Of a stretch of DNA of 64,000 bases, positions 21,566 to 33,716 are shown one piece after another. Made by a program: the position numbers and the translations under genes. Numbering within the stretch: position 1 is the first letter of the stretch; the number at the start of each line of letters is the position of its first letter. The stretch is from Collybia mongolica (lineage: Eukaryota > Basidiomycota > Agaricomycetes > Agaricales > Clitocybaceae): contig JAAXNY010000010.1 in assembly GCA_013420905.1 (NCBI GenBank), positions 1,674,001 to 1,738,000 of the forward strand. Reading direction: 5' to 3'. The notes under the pieces were generated by a model. It did not search any database, had not been told where the DNA came from, and worked only from the letters and a program-made list of their open reading frames with translations.

Positions 21566-22520
21566 CAACACTGCAGGAAAATATTTCCATAATGGGATTT
21601 TTCTTCTCTTATAGCTTTTTACAGCATTTCTCCACAAATACAAAGTGTTGTGACATAATTTGCATGTATTTGGGATGCTTACATAATGCCTTTGATGATG
21701 CCATCAAAATTATGCATATCTAATATTTCAGAGTGTCATGTTTCAAAATTTATTTTGTGTTTTTCTCCATAACCAGTAAAGCTATTGACTTTGTTTTTAT
21801 ATGTTTGGAATGTACAAACATGGCTCTACAATTTCCTTGTTGAGCATATTTTTCTGACAGTCCATTTTGAGCAAAATTTTAGAAATGTCCAGATTCACCT
21901 AGTTTTGAAGGTCTGTGTGTTATGTCAGGGGTGAACAAACATCTTATAACAATAACAACCCTTACCAAACATGACCCTTGTGGGAAATTACACTAAACAT
22001 TGGAATAATCAACAACTACTACTATATTTACCTGAAATACAAATTAGATTGATTTCTCTATTTATTGGCACATGTCACATGATCTATTCCACCATATAAG
22101 TATACCAAATACATGACAACAATCTGAATGCTTATTAGTGTCCATGATCCTGAGAAAAGTTAGTTCTGATGGTTTTTGTGTTTTCTCCATAACCAGGCAA
22201 GCTATGGCATTGGGTTTTGTGCACAGGTATTGCTTGTTTACTTGGTAACATTTTCCCATGGTCACATGACCTCTATAAACTATCATCTACATTGTTTCTA
22301 CTCATCTACAACTTCCTGAATGTGGAATGGAGCCACACAGTGTGTTGGCCCACTCCACCCAAGTAGGCATTTGGATCAATATTACTTCCTTAGTGATTTA
22401 ACTGTTTGGTATATTCTTTATTTATTAATTGTCTTAAAATTTAAACAATTAGCTTAAGTTTCACAATTGGGTAGTCCAATCTATAAATAGGTACATTGGA
22501 TAAATACTGTGGGTGTACCA

Positions 22521-25500
22521 GAAGTCTATATCAGCCTACTAGAGCTGTGCAAATAGTACAGGGGTAAAGTATCAGTAAGAAGTAAACTAATATTTGTAAA
22601 AGGAATAAAAACATGTCACAAGGTAGATAGAATTACACCAAGGTAGTCTCAAGGTATACAGCAGCATATAGGTGCATATACAATAGAACAAGGTATATCT
22701 GAGCAACTAGATGTGGGGCATATGCACTCATCTTACACACATCTGGTTTGGGCACAGGGGTGATTGGCACTACTTGGTCTAGACAGCACATCCAGGGGTG
22801 CACACCCAGCCACCAGGTGATGGTTCTACCATATGGAATACACCACTGCACCACCCATGTCCACCATGCTAGCTGCTCACTAGCAGATGTGGGCAGGCAG
22901 TCACTGGTAATGTGGCAGGTGCCTCTGTAGTTCTTGCTACAGCTCTTATTGTTGTGATTTTGCAATTGTTATTTTCACTGAGAGGGGTGGGTATGAGAGA
23001 GGGTGGTGGTATCCATGGCAGTGGGACCTGGCATTGTACTTGGCAGTATTGTGCACAATCATATGGCAGGGAGGTGATGGGTGGGGCAGCTGGGAATGTA
23101 GTGGTGGAGGTTGACAACAAGGCTGACAGGTGATGTAGTACCTATCAACAATATTCAGCCATTGCCAGTAATGGCCAAGAGTAGGCAGCAGGGGTCATTA
23201 TAAAAACAAGCACCTTGGACTGACAAGTTCATATTACCAAATGGTTAATCTGCATGCTTTATGCACATGACATATAACCTTGAGGCCTTGTATTTGACTC
23301 TCCAAAATATTGCATTTTTGTGCATTAAATAAGCAATGGTAACTATGATTAAGTAAGCAATCTGGACAGTCTGCATGGACTTCATGAGGAGTTGTTCCAA
23401 GCTGGGTCTGAGCATCCAAGTAACAGCGTGGATTTATGGACTTAGCTTTGACTTGCCTCAGATGCAGACTGCCAATTAAGCAGGGCTCCCTGCCAAACAG
23501 GGTCTGAGCTCTGACTGTAGACATCTGCATTTGTCTGTGTGGTCTGTGTGGCCCATATAGCTCAGCATAAAGTCCCCAGAGAAGCTACTGAGTTGGTTGT
23601 ATATTTGGAATATACAAATATGGATCTACATTTCCAAGTTTGTTAATTTTTTCACATAGTCCATCTCTGAGAGTCTGAGTCCCCACTTTACCAGCTGACT
23701 TGTTTTTAAGGAAAATGCCTAGATATATATTGTTACCTTTTATTGGTGGATATTTGTATAGGATCTATAAACACCAACTTCTATTGGCATAACCATGGAT
23801 ATGGGTGAAGTTGTAAGGGGATCACTTGTTTGTCCACATCTAGCCATCAGAATCACTATTGCACAGCTTGCATAGCCTCACTGTTATATCTATTATTCTG
23901 ACACACACTGCTTTAACCCCTTGACAGATAGTAGTTTACTCTGGACTAACATATCACAGATGTATTGTTGCATCAGTAGAGTTACTGATATCAGATTCTG
24001 TTGTTATTTGAGACATAGGTACAATGTACTGTATATAAGGTGCCCCTTCCTCTCCATGGAAGGGCACCTTTGCAATAGACTTGGGCTGCGTTCTCTACTC
24101 ATAGTCAAGCCTCTAGTGCTCTATGCTCATCCCTTCCCTGCATGGTTATTCATACTGTGTATACTGCTCCCTGTCTGAGCCTCTTGGCAACATGACCCCT
24201 TACAGAAGTGCAACAAGTATTTGGCAAGCTCAAATGTGTGGTCATATTACATCTTCATGTTGTGTATCCATCAGGCCTTCCATGATGTCAAGCTACTCCC
24301 TGTACCCTACAATCTAATTCTAGGACAATGCCTGACAAGTGTTCCAGTGTTGACAGGTGTGTATGGTGACACACTCACACTTGCACCACATGTGTAAACC
24401 AATATCTTTGACAATGATATTGTCTTGTCTTTGGCTTCAACTTCAACTTCAATATCATCTTGGCAAGTCTTTGACTTGCCTACACACTTATCACAACTTT
24501 ATACCCCAACAATCACTTTCCTTTCCCTTTCCCTTTTGCCTTGCCCCACAGCCACCCAATCACATGACTGGCACATTTTGACAACCAATCATGCCCAACA
24601 CATGTCAGTTTGACTCTGTTTTAGACTACAAACCCAACCATGCCTGTTTGGGTCAGTCAACTTCAATTTAGAGTATTGATGACCCTCATAGATCTAGAAC
24701 AATGCCACCATACCATATCCTTTTTGGATATATCTTTCTTTCACCTCATTTTCACAGTATGGACTCCATCATAAAATTTACCAGTTAGATACTGTTTTCA
24801 ACATATAAAAGGCCTCTGTCATGTAGATATAAGACAGCAATTCACATCCTAGTCCTCTTGACCTCAATTTTGGTCTACTGACTTTGATTTGCATTTACAA
24901 TCCCTTGATTTGAGTCTATTGAAGTACTTTGACATACTTTAGGCTGTTGACATCACAAATCAGCATTCAATGAACCATATAACATATTGATTCTACCACC
25001 TGCCTGGCAGCCTATCATTTTGATCACTTTAGTCTTCATCCACATCATTATCAAGTCATCAACTTCCTCAACTAGAGTCTAGCAATGTCTTCAGCTATTC
25101 AATTGAAAGCCTCTCAATTCCTACCAGAGATTGTCAGCAATGTTAATCATGTTATCAACTGTACTCACTACTGTCAATGGTCTCCATCAATTCTCATGAC
25201 CATACAGGCAAGGTTCATTTCAGGAATACCTTGCCTGGTTGTCCCCTGCTATAGAGTCATTCCTGCTACAGCATTTAACAACATATCTCAAATGATACTA
25301 ATATACCATCTAGTATTCTTTCTAAAATTGCATTCTCATTAGACTTGATTGAGACCACCCAATAATACAGTGTTGCTGAAGTTCTCATATCATCATTCAT
25401 GGCAGCCTTCATTTTTTTTGTGTTTGGTGCCCAGCCTACAACAATAGCTGGAGTCACTGGTGGGCCTCTGATCTTATTGTTTGGCTTGGGGTTAATGGTT

Positions 25501-27652
25501 CATAGGGCCTATTACTGTATACAACAAAACAATATATGATATAATCAAGTAGCAACCCAACCCACCTGTATACCTACACTTTATTGGCTGGGTCTACTTA
25601 TTCAGGGGGGGGGGGATATTCCACTGGATTACCACCATCCTTAATTGTACATATTCATGTTGGGAACCTCAGCTCCTCAGGTTGACAGTGATGACATAGG
25701 GTGTAACTTTCTGAAATATGTTACTCTCTTTTCCTGTGACACCTTCAGCTTCTATTTATCCTGGGTTTATCTCCAGTACAGCACTCAGGTTCTGATACTT
25801 CAACTTCAATCTACAAACCCGCCAAACACCCCTGGCACCCTTGTCCCAATCATACTTGCCCCACTGATGCTTGTGATGCCATTCTTGTCCCAATCCCTTT
25901 CCAAGCAGAATTGTTTTCATATTCATGTCTGACATTTCTTGGCAGACTATGGCATGCCAATGTCATTGATAGCATCATCTGGTATGGCATAGTGGGGTCA
26001 ATTTAATGCTGCAAATCCAAATCCAACTACACTACCTGTTGGTGATGCCGACAGCAGGGAGTGGCTTGTCAGATTCTGGAAACTTGATGGAAAATGGGTT
26101 GGTGTTGCCTTGCCTTTTGGGCTTGTGCTTTGGATCCTTTTTTTCTTCAATCACAATAGCAACAGTCAAAATAGATGACTCAGTGGTGATTTGGGTTTTC
26201 AATTGAACTTAGATTCAGTCATGATTAGAGTAGTTTAGCTGCGGTATATACCGGAGATTTCAAATATTTACCAAATGGACCTCAATATTTTCCTGTGTGG
26301 AGTACAATTTGGCTAAGGTTTGTGGTGCCAAACATGTATGTTTATGGCAATCAATTTAGCCGTGACCAGCAGATAAGTTAGAGGCGACTGCCTGTCAGAA
26401 GCATACACAATGGTCAGCTTGGCATATCTACTGGCCACGATAGTCCTTGCAGCTGCTGAGAGCCCACTACCACTTGACCTCCATTCCACCTGTGCACCCG
26501 CCATTGCTGATGATGGTGATCTGTGTCGTTACCTGGAGTTTGTAACCATAGTCAATGAGGCTCTTGTAGACATGATCTTCGTACTGCTCAGAAGACATGT
26601 TGAGCTGTATATTGGAGAAGTTACACACCTTATATGGAGAATGGCCATGAGGTGGAGCGGGTGGAGCACTTTGAAACATGACTTTTTTCTCCCAATATTT
26701 TCTCACTGGATCTCAGTATAAACAAACATCATATATACTGCAGCTAAACCACTCTATTCATGCAGTTAGATCAATGGTGAATTATTCTCAGCTTTGACTG
26801 CTATGTTTTTGGAGGCAAGTCTGAACACATACATACATACCTCAGAAATGTGATGGTTTTTCTCACATGATCTTCTACTAACAATTGATACCCATTAAGC
26901 AACAAGAATGCCAGCTTGGACAGGAACTACACAGTATTTATTTATTCAAATAAACAATCATTGTCATTGATCTTGGATATCAACACTACTTTTGTGGATA
27001 ACTCTCATATTCATGTTCAGGCCAATGCTGGTGGTTGCCATATTAATTTTAGCGCAGTTGTTGGTCCAAAATCTCTTCCTAGCCAACTAGGACTATGAGG
27101 TCAGACACACCAATGGGATTGCCATAACTTGACCTCTTGGTGGATATCAGGCACGTCAAGTATCTCACTGAAGATGCATGATTTTCTCACCATAATAATA
27201 TAGTATGTCATCAGTAATTGCATTGTCATGAGAATATTTGACAATGCCAACGCTGGTCCTGTAGTTGAGTCTGTTTAACCTGCAAATAACATTTCACTTG
27301 AGGGCCGGACATTTTGTGGTGTAACTCTGTCTTGTCTGCTGAGAAACATCTCTGACTGATACTGATGTGCACTTTCAATGATGCTACCCAAGCCTTTTGT
27401 AATTCAACAGCTTTCCTCAAATTGTTGCCTCCCTTTTTGGACAGAAGGCCAGTAATAATGGAGAACATGGTACATTTGGAGCACCCCTCCAGTTGTCTGG
27501 ATGCAATTATTCACGAATTTTTGTCGCAGTGAAATGTAAGAACCTGTGGATTATCATTTGGCTGCTATCATAACATGCTTCATCAGATCTACAATTGTAT
27601 GAACATCCAGTCTATACAATATCCCAAGTTTAAAGTGTTGCCACCATCCAAA
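22521..27652. other. AT-rich, CpG-poor relic DNA with no gene recognised
   Basis: About 5.1 kb with only short frames on both strands. CG dinucleotides are very rare by eye, as in old methylated repeat DNA. Promoter-like pieces such as a TATATAAGG motif at about 24,013 occur, and the stretch that follows (CACCTTTGCAATAGACTTGGG) resembles 9,545-9,570 (CACCTTTGCAATGAACTAGG), so fragments of another repeat family are probably present. A run of ten G occurs near 25,607. I see no coding motif. Confidence 0.6.
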
Positions 27653-27926
27653 TGTTAGAATTGACCTGTATATATAGCTTAGCTTGGTATTGTTTCACTT
27701 CTTTCATTGTTCTATTGTTCTATTGTTCTATTGTTCTATTGTTCCATTATTCTATTGTCCCATTGTTTATTGTACTCTACTATTGTTCCTACAGGTATAT
27801 AGGTGTAGAGTAGCTCATTCTGGAGTCCCCAGTTTCTTACTCAGGACTCCAGGTTAGTACTCACTTATATTAGTGACTATACAGTTTCTTACTCAGGACT
27901 CCAGCTCTAGGCTTCCACCTTTAACA
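27653..27926 (+). mobile_element. 274-bp solo LTR, TGTTA...TAACA, with 5-bp target duplication
   Basis: The termini are TGTTAGAATTG and ACCTTTAACA. The flanking duplication CCAAA occurs at 27,648-27,652 and 27,927-27,931 without mismatch. Inside are a TATATATAG box, about eight copies of an 8-bp unit (ATTGTTCT, 27,706-27,775) and a direct repeat CAGTTTCTTACTCAGGACTC (twice). The small size and TGTTA/TAACA ends fit a Copia-type LTR. Orientation is taken from the TATA-like box. Confidence 0.85.
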
Positions 27927-28019
27927 CCAAATACCTTGACAAAGCTTGGGAACTAGCTAACTTGTATGATGTATTAATACAGTGTTTCCAGAAACCCCTC
28001 TGGAATTCAGAACAGTGTG

Positions 28020-28850
28020 AGGTGTTTCATTCTGACTGACCACATACAGACTTATAATTCCTTTTTACTTACTGCACACACTGTCTTGCCATCTATCCTT
28101 GTGGGATTCGAGTTCATCACGAACAAGGACCCCATCGAGTTTGTGTACAAAACGATTTCATATAACCTTTCCTCTCTCTCTCTTCAATCTTACGAGTGCT
28201 GCCCAAGCAAGCCCTGAACTTGCTGAAATAGGTCTAGAGTCTCTTCCACACGAAGGTATATATAATTAACAGAATTTTAGTCTGTTACACGGAGTCCTTG
28301 CCCTTGAAGTGTGCTAGTCCTCGTCAGGCAGTGCGCCCGCTTTGCGGTTTAATTTCAAGAATGGAGAGAGCGACGTAGATTTCAAGACCTATTATAATAT
28401 CTTTAATACTACGGGCTCTGATTACCGACATTCCTCTTTGGCAGTTCGTCGACTACATGGCGGTACACCAACCATGCTTTCATCGCCCAACAGCAGGTCT
28501 AATAAAATACTTTATAGCCTTTGGTGATAAATTCAACCGATACGTGGTGCAGCGTCTGTAACAACCAAGACCAAGGATGTGCGGCTTTGCACCTTGCTGT
28601 GACCAGTAATAGCAGCATGGGCAAGTTCCGCATCAGCCCAGTCGGAGCGGGCTTAACCCTGGCCGTAGCTCTTACTATTCTGGCAGCATGTTTCTTCACG
28701 GGCTTGTTGACCACAGGTAAACCGAAAAGACGGCGCTTCAAGGTATGTTTTGAAGTGAGTTATCAACTAAGCCACACTGAGCAACTAGCTGGAAAAATTT
28801 CAGAATCATTCTGGAAATTTTCGATAAACCAAGCATCGAATTGACCTGCG
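28020..28850 (+). pseudogene. 3' part of a histidine-phosphatase-like membrane protein gene
   Basis: Pieces match the C-terminal part of the phosphoglycerate-mutase-like (histidine acid phosphatase superfamily) membrane proteins of fungi as I know them. They are LSLFNLTSAAQASPELAEI (about 28,165), LRFNFKNGESDVDFKTY (from 28,342), a Cys-rich motif TWCSVCNNQDQGCAAL (about 28,550) and a transmembrane segment GLTLAVALTILAACFFTGLL (about 28,660) with a basic stop (KPKRRR). The frame is broken near 28,160, and the N-terminal catalytic RHG half is absent: upstream DNA is transposon island. It is therefore a truncated gene. The family assignment comes from memory of several motifs; the enzyme activity is lost in any case. 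Confidence 0.6.
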
Positions 28851-28969
28851 ACGAAGAGTTTATGGTAAATAGCTCCCTGAGTTCCATATAAAAAGGTACT
28901 ATTACCATATGTATTTGTACACTGTCTTAAACACCTCGGATTCTGTCAGTCTATTTGCCGGCATCAGTC

Positions 28970-30261
28970 TTACCTCCACTCATGATTATCTCCGTCGTCG
29001 TCGTAATTCAACTCATCGGCTTCTGAATCTTCATGAAACTCGTCTGTTCGAGATTTTAAAAATTGAAAACTGTGGGGTGGTATTAAACACACCACTATTT
29101 TCACTGTCCGAGGGGTCGTCTTCCTCTGGATAATCGTTTTTATAATATTCCTCGGCTAGGGGCGAAGTATTTGGCAAAATGGTAGGGATGAATACGTAGA
29201 TACAAACCGTTGGAGTCTTCGTCGGCCTCATCTTCTTCTTCCGACTCAGAAGCAGAATCATATGGGTCTGTGATGGAAGGAGGAAGTCCGGACCTGACCA
29301 CAAGTGAGGAAAGGAGTGTATATTATCTTGTATTGATGACACACAAGGTTCCAACATTAGCAGCTTGGTTCCATTCGCTGAGAGTGGCGGGCCGATGGTA
29401 GAATACGTCCCATACGTAATCGTCAGAGTTCGACGGCGGGGTGAAGGTAACCACACTGGAGTCTCGATGAGACGAGTCAAAAGCTACGTCATGTACTAAT
29501 GCAATGTTAAGACGATGAAGCCTGACGGCCAACTCGACACCCACATTTGAGATAGTCGTTCAGCATGGGTAGAAACTTTTCCATTTCGGAATCCGCCGCA
29601 GGAGATGCCAGTTTGTTGGTGGCTGGAACGGCGTCATACATTTTGAAGTCGGGGTGGACACTTTTTGGCAGGAGATTCTTCGCAGAGAGTACTTTCGGTC
29701 TGCAACGATGAGTATGGAGTAAGATTAGTCTGGAGTATGAAATACGTACGGACTGGTAGGAGGTCTTGGTCTCTCAACTTCAGTGTCATCGGGTTTCAAG
29801 ATGGTGTAGTGACGGCTAAGGTTTTCTTTCTGCTGTTTCACAGCCACGGGTGAGGTTGGGCCAGTAGAATATGTATTAGATTTGGTTTCTGTTGCGACGG
29901 ACGCTTCTCGGGCTAGGCGTGAAATTTGATCCTATGTCGAACGTCGTATCGGATAATGAAAGAAATGATCGCATAAAAAAAAGAACGCACTTGAATGACC
30001 CTTTTTCGCTGCTCATCCTCCCAGGCGTCATGCTCGACAGTCTGCGCAAATTGGAATACACCGATACCACCACGATATTTCTTTCTACGAACGCGAGATT
30101 CGACGACTAGTGTCAATCAGTTGTAGATTCGCGTCAATCGTGTGGATGATTGGGAGCTCATAGCGCCTACCCAGTGCGTCAAGAGGCTCTTCGTTTCGTT
30201 TCCGCTTTATCCTCAGAATGGTATAAGACTGAGAAGCAGAGGTTTCAGTGTCGATATCCAT
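28970..30261 (-). CDS. IWR1: Iwr1-like RNA polymerase II nuclear import factor
   Basis: Iwr1 binds assembled RNA polymerase II and carries it into the nucleus. Eight exons fit one open frame of 305 residues: 30171-30261, 29991-30106, 29750-29931, 29545-29699, 29345-29495, 29208-29293, 29093-29155 and 28970-29043. The N-terminus has the family start (YTILRIKRKRNEEPLDAL, then ESRVRRKK). The Iwr1 domain shows DDYVWDVFYHRP and NVGTL, then SITDPYDSASESEEEDEADE, EEYYKNDYPEED, and an acidic end closing in HEWR. The basic N-terminus fits a nuclear localisation signal. It converges with the broken phosphatase gene on its right-reading side. All introns are GT-AG and about 42-64 bp long. Confidence 0.9.
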
Positions 30262-31359
30262 GAGTTGCTGAAACTCGAATATTAAATGAGGTCGACGTTC
30301 AGAATTTCAAATTTCAAAAAGCGTACAAAAGAATTCCGAATCGATGACCGATTTAAACAGACCGTGACGTCGTGTCCTGTGACATTCATATCACACCCAT
30401 CCGGCACTCATATTCACCCCTGCTCTCTTCTCGCTCACGCCCCATCTATGTGAATACTGGAGGCCACGTCCCAACTTATGGTATTTGTATCCTTCATTCA
30501 CAAATTGCTACTCAAGTTGTGGAATTCTCAATTAGTATCCATCAACAAAAACTGTATCATCACTGTACATTCTCAAACCAGCTATCTCGCCTCCTTACAT
30601 TGCTTTTTGGCGCATCCCTTGTTCTCTGTTGCATCAGCGGCGAAGTCATGTGTCAGAGCTACGTTATCCAACTCCTTGTCCAATGTAACCGTTGGGCGAA
30701 CACCCAGCCTTTCGTCATCAAGCAACCTTGGCTGTTCCTCCTTAGTTTAAAGTATTCATCGGGTGTTACACATACCTTCCCTTGATAACTATTCCAATGC
30801 CTCATACGGTCCTCCTCTGCGTCACTATGTTAATCATAGGTCTACTTATTGTTCAACGGAATGGAGGAACTCGCGGCCACTCACCACTATCCTTGAGAGT
30901 CCGCTGGATTTCTGAATTCGGGAGACGTAAACCCTAGTCAACTACGCCCTAGGCTTTCCCAGTGCTCTAAACACAGCTTTGAAAAGCCTTGATCTTCAGG
31001 TCAGGTCATAAAGCTTGACTCGCCGTTGATACTGAACTAGCCCCAGGAAATAACGGCAACGATCTCGGTGGATATTATTGAATGATTTTTGTTTGCGTAG
31101 GAGATTTTATTTGGTACTTCGTTTACCATCATATTCATGTAAATTACGCTAAAAACTTTGAACTTCCCTAAGCATGGCGTACACTCCGCCATGTAAAAGG
31201 GGTCATTGTAAACTCTCGATACCGCCAACCAAGTGATGTCCATTCAATAATATGATAGCTCGTAGCCAAACAGTTTAATCAGGGCCTTGGTGCTTATACA
31301 GTCCACATTCAAACAGAGTAAAGTTTGCAATTCTTAACTTCACCCCTTCTAATAATTAT
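30262..31359. other. Intergenic region between IWR1 and UreG genes
   Basis: About 1.1 kb containing the IWR1 promoter and the UreG 3' flank. A plus-strand frame at 30,372-30,785 shows no domain or coding look. No RNA gene was seen. Confidence 0.6.
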
Positions 31360-32454
31360 TTATTCATCCTCAACAACTGGACCGGGCTTTCCAGGGCTTC
31401 CTGCGGTCCTCCAAGCTGCCAATATGAGAGCAACGACGTCATCAATCCCTTTGTTTTCTTTCATGCTAGTAAAAATTGTGGGCCCATCTCCTCGCATGAG
31501 TTTGGAATCCCGACTCATGACATCAAGAGATGCATTGACATAAGGTGCAAGATCGATCTTTCGTATTGGTGAGTCCCACGCGTAAAACTGTTAAATGAAT
31601 TGTCCACCTTGTTAATGACCAAAAGATCCGACTGAGAAATACCGGGACCTCCTTTCCTGGGAATCTTGTCTCCCCCCTATGTGATGACAAATGTTAGATG
31701 TTACACCAGAAACCATGGCCAGCATATGTCATACCGAAACATCAATAACATATATGATATAATCTGCTAATTCACGTGAGTAATTGGCAGCCAAATTGTC
31801 CCCACCGCTTTCCACGAAGAGGATCTGGCAATTAAATTTTGCCTGAAGGGTCTCCAACGCTCCCATGTTGGCACTAATGTCTTCCCGAATTGCTGCATGT
31901 GGACATCCACCGGTTTCGATTGCGAGTATGCGGGAAGCGGGAAGCGCACGATTCTTGATCAAGAATTCTTGGTCCTCGCGAGTGAAAATATCATTGGTGA
32001 CAGTCGCTACTCAATTATAGTGTTAGATGTCTCTGTGTGGGGAAGCCCTACAGACCGATGTTCAACTGATCTCTCAGCCGCTGACATAGAACAAGAGTAA
32101 GAGCAGTCTTCCCGGAACCAACGGGACTTTGAGAGTGTGCGATAAGGGTCTAGATAAGTTCGACACTCGGTATCAACATACCCGCCAATACCGACTGTAA
32201 ATCCCCTTTCTCCAAAGTTCCTGGAAGAATAATCTGGTAAATCACGCTCGGCGAACTTCCCTGCATCAAAGCGTTAGTGAATATATATGTCCCGGACCAC
32301 GTTGAAAAAGTCGATTACCAGCATCATCCAAGTGCTCGTGAGTATGACCATGATCGCCCCCATGTTCGTGCGAATGAGCTCTCCCGCCTTCATGCGAGCG
32401 TGAATTCTGTAGTTCTGCGGATGACGAAAGACTATTGATGAACGGGACGTTCAT
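31360..32454 (-). CDS. ureG: Urease accessory GTPase UreG
   Basis: UreG is the SIMIBI-class GTPase that delivers nickel to apo-urease, together with the UreD and UreF homologues in the cytosol. Six exons give 274 residues: 32319-32454, 32182-32260, 32056-32126, 31735-32006, 31608-31676 and 31360-31557. The N-terminus is His-rich ([15 protein letters not shown]), a likely metal-binding tail usual in eukaryotic UreG. Then follow the P-loop [22 protein letters not shown], the nickel-binding Cys-Pro-His in [20 protein letters not shown], and the guanine-specificity motif NKID, split by the last intron. The start ATG at 32,454 is the first in frame with the His-rich part. It is divergent from USB1. 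Confidence 0.95.
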
Positions 32455-32689
32455 AGCTAAATACTGTTGGGTGAGGGGCGTCCGGGCCAAGCCTGGAAGT
32501 GATGGGTCAAGTGATCATGGAAGCCGCCGGCGTGTGTGCCAGGAACAGGCCTGCTCACGTGGTTTATCACACATTTCCCACGGCCACAGAATTCCTATCA
32601 AAACCAGACTATTATGTATGTTAGTCTGTAGTGGGAATACTAAACTAGCAGGAATAGCTTCTAACAGGTCCGAGGCAAACTGAGCACGG
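32455..32689. promoter_or_regulatory. Divergent promoter region between UreG and USB1 genes
   Basis: The two start codons are 235 bp apart on opposite strands, so both core promoters must lie here. No clear TATA box was seen. Confidence 0.6.
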
Positions 32690-33716
32690 ATGAAAAGATG
32701 CCCTACAGCCTTGGTAACTTATGCCAGCTCGGACGATAATGATGATGAGCCACCTGCAAAAAAGCGGTGAGTTTTAAACTTCAAGCTTCATGCATCATCT
32801 ATTCTCTAATAGCCCATCCAATGAAGAAAACTCCCATCCCTCTCCCCATCCTTGGTTCTGAGCCTACCTGTGGACAATCCAGCTCTACATCAAGGCAGGA
32901 CTCGCACGAAACCCCACGTCGAGGGACAATTTGCAGCACACGTTTACGTGTCCTTGGTCGTAGAACGGCGTTCACCCCTGCATGATCTCATAGACGAAGT
33001 CTTGGATAGTTCCAAGATGCTTGCGCCCACACTGACTGCAGTTTGGCCGCGTGAAGAGCAGATCAAGAAGCGCGAGCTTCACATCTCCCTTTCTCGGCCG
33101 ACCTACCTACGCGCTCATCAGCGTGAGGATTTGAAAAAAGCCGTAAAAAGCTTGTCCAAACAATTTCCCCCGTATGTCACCATACTCTATACGGCAAGCT
33201 TTATCCGTGCAGATCTATCACACTGTCAAGGTTTACGATATCTTTTGCCGCATTCTCTGAGCTCACCAACGATGAGAAAACACGAACATTCCTCACACTA
33301 GAAATAGGCGCAGGGCATCATGAGGTATTGAAGCTCAAGTCTTCGATTTACATGCTCATTAAATTTCTATTATTCAGTTGCAAGCCTTATCCAACGCATT
33401 AAGTCCCGCTCTGCAAGCTATTCGGCAAAAAGAATTCTATTCGAATCCTCGATTCCATGCATCTGTCGCATGGGCCCTGCTTGATCGCCCCTCGTCTGCA
33501 TTGAGGCAAGAGTCCCCTCTTGTCGAAGGCCACCCCGAACAACTCACCGAGGCGGAGTTTCCCACTATTCCTCGTCTTCCCAAGGAACTAATACCGACAC
33601 TTAATAATCGGCATGGCGTCCAACTGGCATCGACGAAAACAGGATCATTCCACGTTAACGAAATTACTGTAAAAATTGGAAAAGAAGTGTGCACTTGGAA
33701 GCTTTCGGCATTATGA
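32690..33716 (+). CDS. USB1: U6 snRNA 3'-end phosphodiesterase Usb1 (Mpn1)
   Basis: Usb1 trims the 3' oligo(U) tail of U6 spliceosomal RNA in the nucleus and leaves a protected end. Four exons give 290 residues: 32690-32766, 32827-33171, 33213-33324 and 33378-33716. Both catalytic HxS motifs of the 2H phosphoesterase fold are present: ELHISLSRP at about residue 111 and RFHASVAWAL at about residue 205. Family blocks VDNPALHQGRTRT and FLTLEIGAGHHEL are also clear. The N-terminus is short and acidic then basic (SSDDNDDEPPAKKRK). The start is the ATG giving YASSDD, as in homologues. Introns are 40-60 bp. Confidence 0.93.

Larger units (their letters stand above)
9484..22520. mobile_element. Large element with long inverted arms, unknown superfamily, heavily nested
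   Basis: The left arm (9,484-11,091, resuming 15,599-15,660) is repeated in inverted orientation in the right arm (18,835-22,520). The cores of the arms match closely: for example, left 9,996-10,230 matches right 21,190-21,440, and left 10,700-11,083 matches right 18,900-19,270. The arms contain about 225-bp repeat units, a palindrome, and repeated TTCCCACA motifs. The 3.2-kb centre (15,660-18,835) holds one minus-strand gene remnant interrupted by a Tc1 element. The outer ends are uncertain: the left end is displaced by retrotransposons, and the right arm may extend beyond 22,520. I see no transposase that clearly belongs to this element. Confidence 0.65.
18835..22520 (-). repeat. Right inverted arm of the long-armed element
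   Basis: This is the inverted partner of the left arm, with four subterminal units instead of two, and an intact empty site for the hAT insertion at about 18,885-18,905. It is longer because of the poly(A) retro-insertion (19,695-20,648) and extra DNA at about 21,440-22,360, the latter including TTGA and TTCA microsatellites. Homology to the left arm returns at 22,362-22,395 and 22,460-22,515 (ACATTGGATAAATACTGT). Confidence 0.7.

Noticed and set aside
9484..22520. Polinton/Maverick interpretation of the long inverted arms
   Set aside because: No integrase, protein-primed polymerase, packaging ATPase or capsid gene is visible, and the core is only about 3.2 kb.
26410..26721. Frame with a signal-peptide-like start (MVSLAYLLATIVLAAAES)
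   Set aside because: It lies in CpG-poor relic DNA; the opposite strand is equally open, and there is no domain or splice support.
27706..27775. Possible CRISPR-like array
   Set aside because: The repeat is a direct 8-bp tandem without spacers, inside an LTR of a eukaryotic genome.
30372..30785. 137-residue plus-strand frame between IWR1 and UreG
   Set aside because: No recognisable domain, irregular composition, and alternative frames are equally open.
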